Notes: a model not told the origin generated them from the letters alone. 64,000 bases of DNA from an uncultured Persicobacter sp. (GCA_947498325.1 CANMKE010000005.1:124001-188000), one strand, 5' to 3'; shown: positions 9,447 to 18,175, counted from the stretch's first letter. Made by a program: numbers and translations.

Positions 9447-10754
9447 ATGAAAAAAGTCTCCTTATTATTCTTCGTGATTTTGTTTATTCTTTGGTCGCCG
9501 ATCCGCGGTTTGGCGCAATGGCATCAAACGGGATTCCTGCTGGATCCATCGCGTTCTGCTTATGGGTTGCAATTCAATCCAGCTTGGCAGCCAGCAGAAA
9601 AAGTGATGATTGGGGTTCCTGCTTTGAATCGGATTAGCATTGGTTACGATGCTACCGTGAACGCCAACGATCTTTTTATTTTTGACGGGACCTCAGTAAC
9701 CTTTGAACTGGAACATCTAATAGAATCTGGTATGGAAGATTACCGCGGTCAGGTGAATGCACGGGCTGGCCTGATGAATGTAGGCTTTAAGACAGGAAAG
9801 CATTTTATCAATTTTGGTGTAGCGGCCCGAGCTTTCGGATATTTTTCCATGGATGGTGATTTATTGCTGGCTTTGGCGGAAAGTTTAGAATTGGATGATG
9901 GGGTTTATGAGTTTGATGATGTTCAGTTTCGAGGGTTAAGTTATGTGGAAGTTGCTTTGGGCGATGCCATTAAGATTAATGACCGATGGCAAGTAGGTTT
10001 CCGAGCTAAATATTTACAGGGAATAGGGCAGATTGAATCTGATAATTTTTCAGGTGTTGCAACGGTTGATCGAAGTGTCAATCGGGCAAGTATTCAATTT
10101 AATCAGGCGGGAGTGCGCTCTGCAGGCTATGATTTTTCCGAAGGATCACAGGATCGTTTTGATATTTCTGATAATAGGGGCTTTGGGGCTGATATTGCGG
10201 TGCAGTATAATGTGAGCGATGATCTTCAGGTGGGGACATCGTTTGTGGACCTGGGTAGAATTCATTGGAAAAGTAACGGGCTTAATTTTACTATTTCTGA
10301 CAATGTCTATGAAACTCCGGGGACGGTATTGGAGGCTGTAACCTATTACAAAACTCTCGAAGATGGAATTCGCGATGTCGTTGTTTCGGATACGACCAAA
10401 GCCAAAGCTTATTGGGAAAATATGCCAGCGATGAATTATACCTATGCTATTTATAATTTAACAGAAAGGCATCAGGTTTCTGCTTTGTTGGTCAATACAC
10501 TTTTTCAAACAGATTGGGATATTGCAGGGACGATCGGTTATAATTATTATGTGGGGAAAGGATTGACAGTGCATGCCAATGTAACGAGCAGCAATGAAAA
10601 ATTGGCGCAGTTGGGAGTTGGATTTAGGGTACAGGCGGGACCTGTGCAATTGGTTGCTACTGTGGATGATCTGCCTGGCATATTTCATTACAAAACTGCA
10701 AAGCAACAGGCGGTTGGATTTGGGTTGAATCTGCTTTTTGGCAAAGATGAATAA
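9447..10754 (+). CDS. DUF5723-like outer-membrane beta-barrel
   Basis: A 435-residue exported protein (signal peptide ending RGLAQ). Early PSRSAYGLQFNPAWQPAEKVMIGVPALNRIS, the repeated aromatic strands, and the late block GYNYYVGKGLTVHANVTSSNEK with GFGLNLLFGK resemble the DUF5723 group of Bacteroidota barrels, some of which are treated as PorP/SprF-like. No substrate can be deduced. It is followed after 57 bp by greB, which has its own promoter. The start ATG sits at the signal peptide. Confidence 0.7.
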   Translation: MKKVSLLFFVILFILWSPIRGLAQWHQTGFLLDPSRSAYGLQFNPAWQPAEKVMIGVPALNRISIGYDATVNANDLFIFDGTSVTFELEHLIESGMEDYRGQVNARAGLMNVGFKTGKHFINFGVAARAFGYFSMDGDLLLALAESLELDDGVYEFDDVQFRGLSYVEVALGDAIKINDRWQVGFRAKYLQGIGQIESDNFSGVATVDRSVNRASIQFNQAGVRSAGYDFSEGSQDRFDISDNRGFGADIAVQYNVSDDLQVGTSFVDLGRIHWKSNGLNFTISDNVYETPGTVLEAVTYYKTLEDGIRDVVVSDTTKAKAYWENMPAMNYTYAIYNLTERHQVSALLVNTLFQTDWDIAGTIGYNYYVGKGLTVHANVTSSNEKLAQLGVGFRVQAGPVQLVATVDDLPGIFHYKTAKQQAVGFGLNLLFGKDE

Positions 10755-10760
10755 CTTCCC

Positions 10761-10790
10761 TTGATCTTTTAGACTTAAACTGTAATTTTG
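10761..10790 (+). promoter_or_regulatory. Bacteroidota-type promoter of greB
   Basis: TTG (10761-10763), 19-base spacer, TAATTTTG (10783-10790) matches the phylum's primary sigma consensus TTG/TTTG-N18-20-TAnnTTTG. Transcription should begin near 10797, about 15 bases before the greB ATG. Confidence 0.6.
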
Positions 10791-10811
10791 TGGGTTAAAT
10801 GAGTTGATAAA

Positions 10812-11300
10812 ATGGAAGCCTATAAAAGTTATATTACAGAAGCTGGTTTTGAGGTTCTGAAAAGTGAATTGGATCAATTGTGGAAAATTGATCGCCCCGC
10901 AGTTGTACAGGCTGTGGCCGAGGCAGCGGCGATGGGAGACCGATCGGAGAATGCCGAGTATATTTATGGAAGAAAGCGAATGCGAGAAATCGATATCAGA
11001 ATTGCTTTTTTGCGTAAGCGATTGCGGTCCGTAGAGGTGCGTCCCGTTATTGCACCTGCGGAAGAGGGTAAGGTGGTCTTTGGGGCTTATCTGAAACTCG
11101 GTTTACCGAATGGAACGAGTATGGTTTATCAGTTGGTGGGGTCAGATGAAACAGACCTTAAAAATGGTAAAATCAGTGTCGCCTCACCCATTGGAGATGC
11201 TCTGATGTATAAAAAGTTAGGGGATAAGGTGGAAGTCAATACGCCAGGAGGATTACGGGTTTTCCATATTCAGGCAGTACAATACAAGCCATATCATTAA
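10812..11300 (+). CDS. greB: Transcript cleavage factor GreB
   Basis: RNA polymerase secondary-channel factor that stimulates cleavage of backtracked transcripts. The 162-residue length and an N-terminal coiled-coil hairpin with the acidic tip GDRSENAEYIYGRKRMREID are diagnostic of GreB rather than GreA (the tyrosine-rich ENAEYIYG continuation). The C-terminal FKBP-like domain ends in VNTPGGLRVFHIQAVQY. Monocistronic, with its own promoter upstream and a shared terminator with gltA downstream. Confidence 0.93.
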   Translation: MEAYKSYITEAGFEVLKSELDQLWKIDRPAVVQAVAEAAAMGDRSENAEYIYGRKRMREIDIRIAFLRKRLRSVEVRPVIAPAEEGKVVFGAYLKLGLPNGTSMVYQLVGSDETDLKNGKISVASPIGDALMYKKLGDKVEVNTPGGLRVFHIQAVQYKPYH

Positions 11301-11336
11301 AAAAAGGGTTATCGAGAAGAACGATAACCCTTTTTT
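11301..11336 (+). terminator. Bidirectional terminator between greB and gltA
   Basis: Arms GGGTTATCG (11306-11314) and CGATAACCC (11322-11330), extended by A and T runs on either side, so it works for both convergent genes. Confidence 0.93.
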
Positions 11337-11345
11337 GTGATTTTT

Positions 11346-12635
11346 TTATGATCTCATTTCAATAGGCTTGTACTCTAAATCAGTATTACCAGTGTAAATC
11401 TGACGAGGACGACCGATTGGTTCTTTGTTCTCTCTCATTTCTTTCCATTGTGCAATCCAACCTGGAAGACGACCCATTGCAAACATTACTGGGAACATCA
11501 AAGTAGGAATACCAATCGCTTTAAGGATAATTCCAGAATAGAAATCGACATTTGGGAATAATTTACGCTCGATGAAGTAGCTGTCCTGAAGTGCCGTTTC
11601 TTCAAGTTTCTTAGCGATATCCAAAATCGGATCGCTTACCCCTAATTTAGCCAATACAGCATCAGCATCTTTCTTGATGATTTTCGCACGAGGGTCAAAG
11701 TTTTTATATACGCGGTGACCAAAGCCCATCAAGCGGAAAGGATCATCTTTATCCTTGGCTTTATTGATGTATTTCTCAACATTTCCACCATCAGCCTGAA
11801 TTTCATCCAACATCTGAATAACCCCCTGGTTGGCTCCACCATGAAGTGGTCCCCAAAGTGCATTAATACCTGCAGCAACCGAGGCATAAATACTTGCATT
11901 TGAAGAACCAACAATACGTACCGTTGAAGCGGAACAGTTTTGCTCGTGATCTGCATGCAAAATCAGTAGCTTTTCTAAAGCACGAACAATCACAGGATCG
12001 ATCTCATACTCCTTCAACTTTGTAGAGAACATCATGTGCAAGAAATTCTCCACATAACCCAAACCACTTTTTGGATAATTGTGCGCAATACCTTTAGCAT
12101 GTGTATAAGCCCAGGCAGTAAATGTTGGCAATTTACCCATCAATTTTTGAATTGAAAGATCAACCTGCTCATTCGGACGGTGTGGATCCAATGCTTCTGG
12201 GTGAAAGGCATTTAAAGTAGTAGCCAATGCAGATAAAATACCCATCGGGTGCGTATGAGAAGGGAATCCTTCCAAAATTTTCCGATAGTTTTCATGCACT
12301 AACTGGTAACCTTTAATGCTCTCGGTAAAAGAGGCCAAATGCGCTTTATTTGGCAGGTTGCCGTAAATCAATAGGTTCGCAACTTCTAAGAAGGTTGATT
12401 TTTCGCAAAGCTCTTCAATGGAATAGCCGCGGTGTTTTAAAATTCCTTTTTCTCCATCCAGAAAAGTAACAGCACTTTGTGTGGATCCTGTGTTTTTGAA
12501 CCCATAGTCTAACGTGATGTAACCGGTTTTGGAACGAAGGGTACTAATGTCTATACCTTTTTCGTTTTGTGTTCCTTCTACCACCGGAAACTCATAAGAT
12601 TGTCCATCAAGGATTAATTCAGCAAACGTTGACAT
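11346..12635 (-). CDS. gltA: Citrate synthase
   Basis: Condenses acetyl-CoA and oxaloacetate to citrate in the TCA cycle. The 429-residue type II enzyme shows the active-site blocks: ILHADHEQNCSASTVRIVG, GPLHGGANQGVI, GFGHRVYKNFDPRA and PNVDFYSGI with the catalytic Asp. A beta-rich N-terminal domain of about 45 residues precedes the core, as in hexameric Gram-negative enzymes that are NADH-sensitive. The start MSTFAELILDGQ was chosen over a frame from 12695 because the extra 20 residues are non-homologous. About 260 AT-rich bases lie upstream. Confidence 0.96.
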   Translation of the reverse strand: MSTFAELILDGQSYEFPVVEGTQNEKGIDISTLRSKTGYITLDYGFKNTGSTQSAVTFLDGEKGILKHRGYSIEELCEKSTFLEVANLLIYGNLPNKAHLASFTESIKGYQLVHENYRKILEGFPSHTHPMGILSALATTLNAFHPEALDPHRPNEQVDLSIQKLMGKLPTFTAWAYTHAKGIAHNYPKSGLGYVENFLHMMFSTKLKEYEIDPVIVRALEKLLILHADHEQNCSASTVRIVGSSNASIYASVAAGINALWGPLHGGANQGVIQMLDEIQADGGNVEKYINKAKDKDDPFRLMGFGHRVYKNFDPRAKIIKKDADAVLAKLGVSDPILDIAKKLEETALQDSYFIERKLFPNVDFYSGIILKAIGIPTLMFPVMFAMGRLPGWIAQWKEMRENKEPIGRPRQIYTGNTDLEYKPIEMRS

Positions 12636-12897
12636 AGGTGATCTTAATTTAAAAGTTAAAGTTATCAATGAATACAAAAGCGAAATCAGAATCACAGTTA
12701 TGGCTGTAATAATAATATCCTCCTTTATATTAGGGTTATCATTTGTCCTACCTAATTTAGTAAGAGATTTGAAAAATAGAATGAAAAACCCCTTATATTT
12801 TTTAAAAAATCAGCATTTTTTCTTAAAAAAAGTCATATTATCGAACTATTTAACAGCGATGCTTTAATATTTTATTTTTTTCGCATTTTTATTACTT

Positions 12898-13281
12898 ATG
12901 AAATTCGTAGTCGAAGGAATAAGTTTTGGGGTTGAATCTTTTTTTTTCCTTATTGGAACGGATAATTATTTTTCACTAAGCCCCCAAGAAATTATGGAAA
13001 CCCTCTGTCGTCATCGGATCAATATTTCGGAATTAAAGCAAACACTGAGTACACATCCAAGAATTAATCAGGTAGAGGTTTTAAGCAGGGGGGAAATGCT
13101 TGAAGTGGTCTATCATTTTCAGGGAGAATTTATCGACTGGGATATGTATTCAGAGGTCAGGCAGTTGGTGCAGGCGGCAGTTGGATCAGCCAATTTAAAT
13201 GCCATCGATAGTATTAAGGGGCTGCCAAGTGCCCGATACAATTTACACCTGATGGAGAACTTGATGGGTGAGGAATTGTAA
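12898..13281 (+). CDS. Hypothetical protein
   Basis: A 127-residue protein with no recognised domain. The first 30 residues are hydrophobic but lack a clear positively charged signal-peptide start (KFVVEGISFGVESFFFLIG); translation could instead begin at the internal ATG corresponding to METLCRHRINIS. The rest is mixed alpha/beta, for example RINQVEVLSRGEMLEVVYHFQGEF. It lies between divergent gltA and a perfect bidirectional terminator. Confidence 0.55.
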   Translation: MKFVVEGISFGVESFFFLIGTDNYFSLSPQEIMETLCRHRINISELKQTLSTHPRINQVEVLSRGEMLEVVYHFQGEFIDWDMYSEVRQLVQAAVGSANLNAIDSIKGLPSARYNLHLMENLMGEEL

Positions 13282-13302
13282 AAATCAGCCTGAAAGCGAA
13301 AA

Positions 13303-13338
13303 AATCCCTACGTTAGTAATGTAACGTAGGGATTTTTT
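13303..13338 (+). terminator. Bidirectional rho-independent terminator
   Basis: Perfect 13-bp arms (13303-13315 and 13322-13334) around a 6-base loop, with a T run on the plus strand and an A run upstream, between two convergent genes. Confidence 0.93.
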
Positions 13339-13550
13339 TATGTGAATAGATCAAACATCGAACTGAGCATGCTGGTACTTCCTTTGAAAAATTCGGTGTA
13401 TCCGCAGCGTTTACAGGTAACATGGGTAAACTTTTTGTTTTGAACGTCAAAAATCTTACTCCAAAACCCTCCTGTAGTTCTGATTTCGCCAACGTCATAG
13501 GTGCGATTTTTACACTTAGGGCATTCATAATTTATCGCAGGTTTGCTCAT
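13338..13550 (-). CDS. Zinc-ribbon nucleic-acid-binding protein (COG3478-like)
   Basis: A 70-residue protein with two zinc knuckles: YECPKCKNRTYDVG near residue 9 and VTCKRCGYTEFFKG near residue 45. This matches the small predicted nucleic-acid-binding Zn-ribbon group COG3478. Its ligand is unknown. The gene ends inside a shared terminator and lies 11 bp upstream of the MoeB-rhodanese stop region, in the same orientation, so the two are probably co-transcribed. Confidence 0.8.
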   Translation of the reverse strand: MSKPAINYECPKCKNRTYDVGEIRTTGGFWSKIFDVQNKKFTHVTCKRCGYTEFFKGSTSMLSSMFDLFT

Positions 13551-13561
13551 AATTTTTGTTT

Positions 13562-14635
13562 TTAGTTTTGATATTTATCTATGCCACCTGCTAATTCGCT
13601 GACCGTCAGGCTTGGGTAGTTTTCCTTTATCCACAAACAAGCTGTTTTGCTTTTTATGCCATTTTGGCAAAAAACTAACATGGGCGATTTAGTCTGATTA
13701 TTTTTGAAATAATCCGGCAAAGTGCTGAGTGGAACATGATGGGATCCTTCCACAGGAAATTCCTCTTGTTCATAATCCTCTCTAATGTCTAATAAGATTC
13801 CTTCAGGGTACTTTGTTTTCCAGTTTGCTGGGGAGTCCTCAAATTGATCCCCCTCTGACGGTATGACGCACCTTTCTTCTTTGGGAAAAGGCAAAGATTC
13901 CACAATCCTGTTTTCGGGATTGAGTTTAAACTGAATAAGTTGTTGATGATGGTGTAAAAGGTCAATCAGCAAAAGCTTACCACTGAGTACCTCTCCAATA
14001 CCACAGATGACTTTTACCACCTCCATGGCCTGAAGCGACCCTATTACACCTGCCGTGGCGCCCATAATTCCAGCTTCAGCACAATTTGGGGCGGATTGCG
14101 CTTCGGGTTGCTGAGGGAAAATACAACGGTAGGTGGGGCCTTGCTGATAATTAAACACCGATACCTGACCATGGAACTGATGAATGGCGCCAGAGACCAG
14201 TACCTTATCGGCCAAAATACAGGCGTCGTTCAACAGGTAGCGGGTATCAAAATTATCCGATCCATCCACGACGATATCGTATGGCATGATGAGCTCAATG
14301 ACATTATCGCGATTTATATACAGGTCGTGGAATTCCCAGTTTACAAGCGGATTTTGTTCGGTCAGGATTTTTTTTGCGGCATCCACCTTTTTCTTACCCT
14401 TATCCGCAGCCCTATAAATAAACTGTCGGTTGAGGTTGGTCTCATCGATCAGATCGAATTCCACTACGCCAATATGTCCAATGCCCATTGCTGCCAGATA
14501 GGTCAAAACGGGACTGCCCAGACCTCCTGCGCCAATCACTAACACTTTTGCGGCCATTAATTGCAGTTGCCCCTCTTTTTTTATTTGCGGAAGAATAGTT
14601 TGGCGGCTATATCGGGTAGGGATTGTTTCTTTCAT
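13562..14635 (-). CDS. MoeB/ThiF-type adenylyltransferase with C-terminal rhodanese
   Basis: E1-like enzyme that adenylates the C-terminal Gly-Gly of a sulfur-carrier protein (MoaD or ThiS type), with a rhodanese domain that can supply sulfur. The nucleotide-binding GAGGLGSP, NLNRQFIYR and the catalytic Asp in VDGSDNFDTRYLLND are present; the rhodanese (about residues 255-357) has its Cys loop FCQNGIKS. The zinc-binding CXXC pairs found in many MoeB proteins are degraded: TYRCIFP keeps only one Cys and the second pair is missing near FKLNPENRIV. The start MKETIPTRYSRQ was chosen because homologues begin there. No molybdopterin or thiamine genes are nearby. Confidence 0.88.
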   Translation of the reverse strand: MKETIPTRYSRQTILPQIKKEGQLQLMAAKVLVIGAGGLGSPVLTYLAAMGIGHIGVVEFDLIDETNLNRQFIYRAADKGKKKVDAAKKILTEQNPLVNWEFHDLYINRDNVIELIMPYDIVVDGSDNFDTRYLLNDACILADKVLVSGAIHQFHGQVSVFNYQQGPTYRCIFPQQPEAQSAPNCAEAGIMGATAGVIGSLQAMEVVKVICGIGEVLSGKLLLIDLLHHHQQLIQFKLNPENRIVESLPFPKEERCVIPSEGDQFEDSPANWKTKYPEGILLDIREDYEQEEFPVEGSHHVPLSTLPDYFKNNQTKSPMLVFCQNGIKSKTACLWIKENYPSLTVSELAGGIDKYQN

Positions 14636-14970
14636 GGAGAATAGGTGCTTTTGCTTTGGATTTATCAACCCGATATTCGTCAAAAAATTATTAATTATCA
14701 ATGAATTTATGTTTGATCATTACCAATTACTGCTTTGATTTCAATCAATTGATTGGCTGAGGTCAGGAACAGGCGCATTATTTTTAATCAGGTTTTAGAT
14801 CGTTGTCAATTTTAGAGAAGTGGGTAAAGGTTTGAATATTAGTGGTTAGGGTTGTTTTTTGAACTTAAAAATAGATATGATAATTATAAAAAGCCAAATT
14901 TTAAGGGTTTTCAATAGGGTTTTCATTTGCCTTTTTCCCTATTACAGGTGAATGTAAAACAATATCAACA
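14636..14970. other. Divergent intergenic region with a 14-bp palindrome
   Basis: Separates the minus-strand MoeB-like gene from the plus-strand DUF4136 cassette. CAATCAATTGATTG (14742-14755) is perfectly self-complementary and could be an operator. I see no gene, and no promoter matching the phylum consensus exactly. Confidence 0.35.
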
Positions 14971-15753
14971 ATGAAAACCAATTATAAGAATCCCCTGTCG
15001 CGTATCGCTTCCATGATGGTGGTGATCGCAATGAGTTTTTCGATGATGTCGTGTAATCATCAAGGACCAACGTATGTTGATGAGCAAGACGTTACGCTCA
15101 CCTATTATGATGCTGAATTTTACAGCAATGAAAACACCTATCAAACCTTCAAAATTAAATCCGTCGGTATTCTCAGCGATAAAGATGATGATCAGCTTTC
15201 TAAATCTGATTCTGTCAAAATCAGTTCCCGCCTGATTACAGGCTTTGAGGAATTGGGTTACAACTATGCTGCTGAGGGGCAAGAGGCCGATTTTTACCTG
15301 ATTGCTGCTTTGCAGGAAAACACCAATACCGTAGTAGGTGGTGGCGCATGGTGGTGGGGTTACCCAGGATATTGGGGGGGCTGGGGCTTCCCTTATCCGC
15401 CGATGTGGGGCGGCTGGTATCCGTGGTGGAGTGGGGCTTATAGCTACCAATACACTGTCGGGAGTATGATGATCGACAAGGTGGATGCCCACAGCCATGA
15501 TTTGTTTGAAGAGGAATTCAAAAAACGTCTCGCTGCCTTTGAGGAGGAAAATGGCACTGCGACCAACAAAGACAAAATGGAGATTGCAGGCAAGATGGCC
15601 GAGGATGGTCATGAGGTAGATTTCAGATGGCAGGGTATCATTCAGGGCGTACTCTCACGCAATAGCGAATACAATGAGGAACGACTTGCCCGAGGAATGA
15701 ACGAAGCCTTTGAGATGAGTCCATATATGGATATTAATAAAACCGACCGTTAA
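14971..15753 (+). CDS. DUF4136 lipoprotein, cassette copy 1
   Basis: A 260-residue lipoprotein (signal to about residue 28, lipobox MMSC). DUF4136 hallmarks are the start of the mature chain, CNHQGPTYVDEQDVTLTYYD, and the final FRWQGIIQGVLS region. Inserted around residues 115-155 is a Trp/Gly/Tyr/Pro-rich stretch containing GYPGYWGG, probably an exposed or membrane-interacting loop. It precedes a barrel gene by 20 bp, and a homologous pair lies at 46199-47634. Periplasmic face of the outer membrane is the likely location. Function unknown. Confidence 0.85.
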   Translation: MKTNYKNPLSRIASMMVVIAMSFSMMSCNHQGPTYVDEQDVTLTYYDAEFYSNENTYQTFKIKSVGILSDKDDDQLSKSDSVKISSRLITGFEELGYNYAAEGQEADFYLIAALQENTNTVVGGGAWWWGYPGYWGGWGFPYPPMWGGWYPWWSGAYSYQYTVGSMMIDKVDAHSHDLFEEEFKKRLAAFEEENGTATNKDKMEIAGKMAEDGHEVDFRWQGIIQGVLSRNSEYNEERLARGMNEAFEMSPYMDINKTDR

Positions 15754-15773
15754 TCCACTTCAACAATATCACG

Positions 15774-16400
15774 ATGAAAAATATTAAAGTTTTCTTTTCA
15801 GCACTGATGATATGTCTTTTGGGGAGCCAAATCGGACATGCACAATTCTATGATAATGGCTTCTTTACCCTTGGCTATAACATGGGGATGCCTGCTGGTG
15901 GTACCAGTAATTTTGTGGACGATGGCAGCTATCGTAACTTCTCCGTAGAAGGGGCGGGCTTTGTTTACAAAGGCCTTGCCATTGGGGGGCGTTTGTCTTA
16001 CGACAATTTCTTCCAGGATTATGGCCGAGGAATTTACGATAATGGGCAGGGAAGTGACATCTATGCCAATAAATACAATTACCTGAACATGATGAACCTT
16101 CAGGTGACGGCAAGTTATTACTTCAACCGCGATGGTCTGATTCAGCCCTATGTCGGTTTGGCCATGGGGGGATCTTATGTCGAACAAAGAACCGATTACG
16201 GGATGTTGTCCACAGGAGATCAGTACAATGGCTGGGCATTCAGTGTTGCGCCTGAAGTAGGGGTTTACATTCCCTTCGGCGGAACTTCAGATTGGGGCGC
16301 CACGGTACGAATGCAATACAATTTCATTAATCATAAAGCCTATGATTCAAGTGGAATAAATTATTACAACTTCGGTATAGGGATTACCCATCGATTCTAA
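15774..16400 (+). CDS. Small outer-membrane beta-barrel, cassette copy 1
   Basis: A 208-residue exported barrel (signal peptide ending GHAQ) of the OmpW/OmpX-like size class. Alternating strands such as YLNMMNLQVTASYYF, QPYVGLAMGGSYV and FSVAPEVGVYIPFGG end in YNFGIGITHRF, a C-terminal aromatic typical of BAM substrates. It is homologous to the barrel at 46199-46861 (shared PE.G.YIP block and S.R.FSV.G.GF). Both barrels follow a DUF4136 lipoprotein, which argues for a functional pair. A terminator follows at 16419-16451. Confidence 0.82.
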   Translation: MKNIKVFFSALMICLLGSQIGHAQFYDNGFFTLGYNMGMPAGGTSNFVDDGSYRNFSVEGAGFVYKGLAIGGRLSYDNFFQDYGRGIYDNGQGSDIYANKYNYLNMMNLQVTASYYFNRDGLIQPYVGLAMGGSYVEQRTDYGMLSTGDQYNGWAFSVAPEVGVYIPFGGTSDWGATVRMQYNFINHKAYDSSGINYYNFGIGITHRF

Positions 16401-16418
16401 GATTACCAATCTGTTTTT

Positions 16419-16451
16419 GCCCCTTTCAATTTTTTTGATTGGGGCTTTTTT
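16419..16451 (+). terminator. Rho-independent terminator
   Basis: GCCCC (16419-16423) pairs with GGGGC (16441-16445); an inner TCAA/TTGA adds pairs, and six T follow. It ends the DUF4136/barrel cassette. Confidence 0.8.
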
Positions 16452-16485
16452 CTGTACCTGTCCATATTTTTTTTAAATTTGGTAT

Positions 16486-17118
16486 ATGGTAGAGGAAACA
16501 GTGATTAATCAATTTCGAGGAATTTTTGAAAAAGCATTGCTTGAAGAAATTGCGCAGCATGCGACGCTGGTGGCCGTCAATGAGGGAGATATCCTGATGG
16601 ATTATGGGCAGCATATCCGATCGATGCCTATCATTCTTAGCGGTTCAGTGAAGATTGTTCGGGAAGATGAGGACGGCAAAGAGGTCTTTCTATATTATGT
16701 GAATGCCAAGGAAACTTGTGCGATGTCCCTAACCTGTTGCATGGGTAATGCGCAAAGTCGCATACGTGCCACTATGGAGGATCAGGGAGAAATATTAATG
16801 TTGCCCGTTATTTATATGGATGAATGGATGCGCCGTTTTTCCTCCTGGAGGCAATTCGTAATTCAGGCTTATCAGAATCGGTTTGAAGAACTGTTAGGAG
16901 CGGTTGATCTATTGGCCTTTAAAAAAATGGATGAACGCATTGCGTCCTACCTACATGAAAAAGCCAAAATAAAAGAGGCGCAAACCCTCAGAATTACCCA
17001 TGGTGAAATAGCACAGGATCTCGGAACCTCAAGAGAGGTCGTCAGCCGAATCCTTAAAGCCTTAGAAAAAGAAGGACAAATAGCCCTCGGTCGCAACAAA
17101 GTAACCTTACTCGGCTGA
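16486..17118 (+). CDS. Crp/Fnr-family transcriptional regulator
   Basis: A 210-residue regulator with an N-terminal cyclic-nucleotide-binding fold (about residues 20-120; GDILMDYGQHIRSMPIILSGSVKI) and a C-terminal winged helix whose recognition segment is HGEIAQDLGTSREVVSRILKALEKEG. The sensor contains a Cys-rich stretch, ETCAMSLTCCMGNAQSR, in place of the usual phosphate-binding cassette, so it may sense something other than cAMP; I infer redox, metal or sulfur. A TAAATTTG -7-like element at 16474-16481 stands only 5 bases before the ATG, suggesting a leaderless or nearly leaderless mRNA. No obvious target gene is adjacent. Confidence 0.9.
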   Translation: MVEETVINQFRGIFEKALLEEIAQHATLVAVNEGDILMDYGQHIRSMPIILSGSVKIVREDEDGKEVFLYYVNAKETCAMSLTCCMGNAQSRIRATMEDQGEILMLPVIYMDEWMRRFSSWRQFVIQAYQNRFEELLGAVDLLAFKKMDERIASYLHEKAKIKEAQTLRITHGEIAQDLGTSREVVSRILKALEKEGQIALGRNKVTLLG

Positions 17119-17280
17119 TCGTTTGGGATTATTTCACGATTCAGTTAGTCAATGTATTTGATTGTTTAGCCCTTTTTCCTTAATAATGAAATGGGCAGGT
17201 GCTTTTTGTAGCAAATATTGAACTATTGGGAAGTGGCAGCGGTTAGTTTTTTAGTGTTTTACTAATTTAAACTAATCAAA

Positions 17281-17688
17281 ATGAGTAAGAAAATCACCCA
17301 AATTGAAGGAATTGGACCTGCCTATGCAAAGAAACTCGAAGCGGCAGGAATTACTACCGTGGAAAAATTGTTAGAGGAAGGCTCTTCAAGAAGCGGTCGG
17401 AAAAGAATAGCAAAAACGACTGGCGTTGAAGAGAAAAAGATTCTCGCATGGGTGAATATGGCAGACCTTTTCAGAATTAAAGGGATCGCTGGCCAATTCG
17501 CGGAATTACTGAAAGCTTCTGGTGTTGATACGGTGAAAGAATTGCGTAACCGTAACGCCAATAATTTGCACGGTAAACTGACCGAGGTTAATGAAGAGAA
17601 GAAGTTAACCAGAGCCATCCCTTCCTTGTCATCGGTAGAAGGTTTCATCGATCAGGCCAAAGGTCTTGATGCGGTGGTTACTCATTAA
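17281..17688 (+). CDS. DUF4332 helix-hairpin-helix protein
   Basis: A 135-residue protein matching DUF4332, a domain related to helix-hairpin-helix DNA-binding modules. ITQIEGIGPAYAKKLEAAGITTVEKLLEEG is the first HhH-like unit and LFRIKGIAGQFAELLKASGVDTVKELRNRN the second. Non-sequence-specific DNA contact is the known behaviour of the fold, but the role of DUF4332 proteins is unknown. It is 19 bp upstream of the next small gene, so probably co-transcribed. Confidence 0.85.
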   Translation: MSKKITQIEGIGPAYAKKLEAAGITTVEKLLEEGSSRSGRKRIAKTTGVEEKKILAWVNMADLFRIKGIAGQFAELLKASGVDTVKELRNRNANNLHGKLTEVNEEKKLTRAIPSLSSVEGFIDQAKGLDAVVTH

Positions 17689-17707
17689 TCGTCAATCCCA
17701 TTGAATC

Positions 17708-18166
17708 ATGATAGATAAAATAATGAATATGGTCGGAGGGCCACTACAGGATATGCTGAAAACACAGTCTAATCTTGGTCCTTCGGAAGCCAGCGAAGCG
17801 GCAAAATTAAGTGGAGAAAGCCTGATGGAAGGATTGAAAGACAATATTTCGAGTGGTAATACTTCTGAAATGATTTCGATGTTTACGCAGAAGGAGGACG
17901 TCAGCAATTCCCACCCGATGGTTTCGGGGATGATTGCCAATTTAAGTGGCAAGGTGGCCAACCAGCTGGGGGTAAGCACCGGTGTTGCTTCCAATGTTGC
18001 AAATATGGCCATTCCTTTTGTCATCAATCTCATTTCCTCGAAATTCCGAAATTCGGAACATTCTCAGGATGCTTCAGGATTAATGTCTATGATTGCCGGC
18101 GGAAGCGGTGGCGGAGGGATCATCGATCAGGCCAAGGGCTTACTCGGCGGATTGTTCGGGAAATAG
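17708..18166 (+). CDS. DUF937-like small helical protein
   Basis: A 152-residue protein rich in Gly, Ser, Met and Asn. It shows the pattern of YidB/DUF937-type proteins (SGMIANLSGKVANQLGVSTGVASNVANMAIPFVINLISSKF) and a Gly-rich tail GGSGGGGIIDQAKGLLGGLFGK. No signal peptide is visible, so it is probably cytoplasmic. Function unknown; the family call is tentative. Operon partner of the DUF4332 gene, ended by a terminator. Confidence 0.65.
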   Translation: MIDKIMNMVGGPLQDMLKTQSNLGPSEASEAAKLSGESLMEGLKDNISSGNTSEMISMFTQKEDVSNSHPMVSGMIANLSGKVANQLGVSTGVASNVANMAIPFVINLISSKFRNSEHSQDASGLMSMIAGGSGGGGIIDQAKGLLGGLFGK

Positions 18167-18175
18167 GAATTCAAA

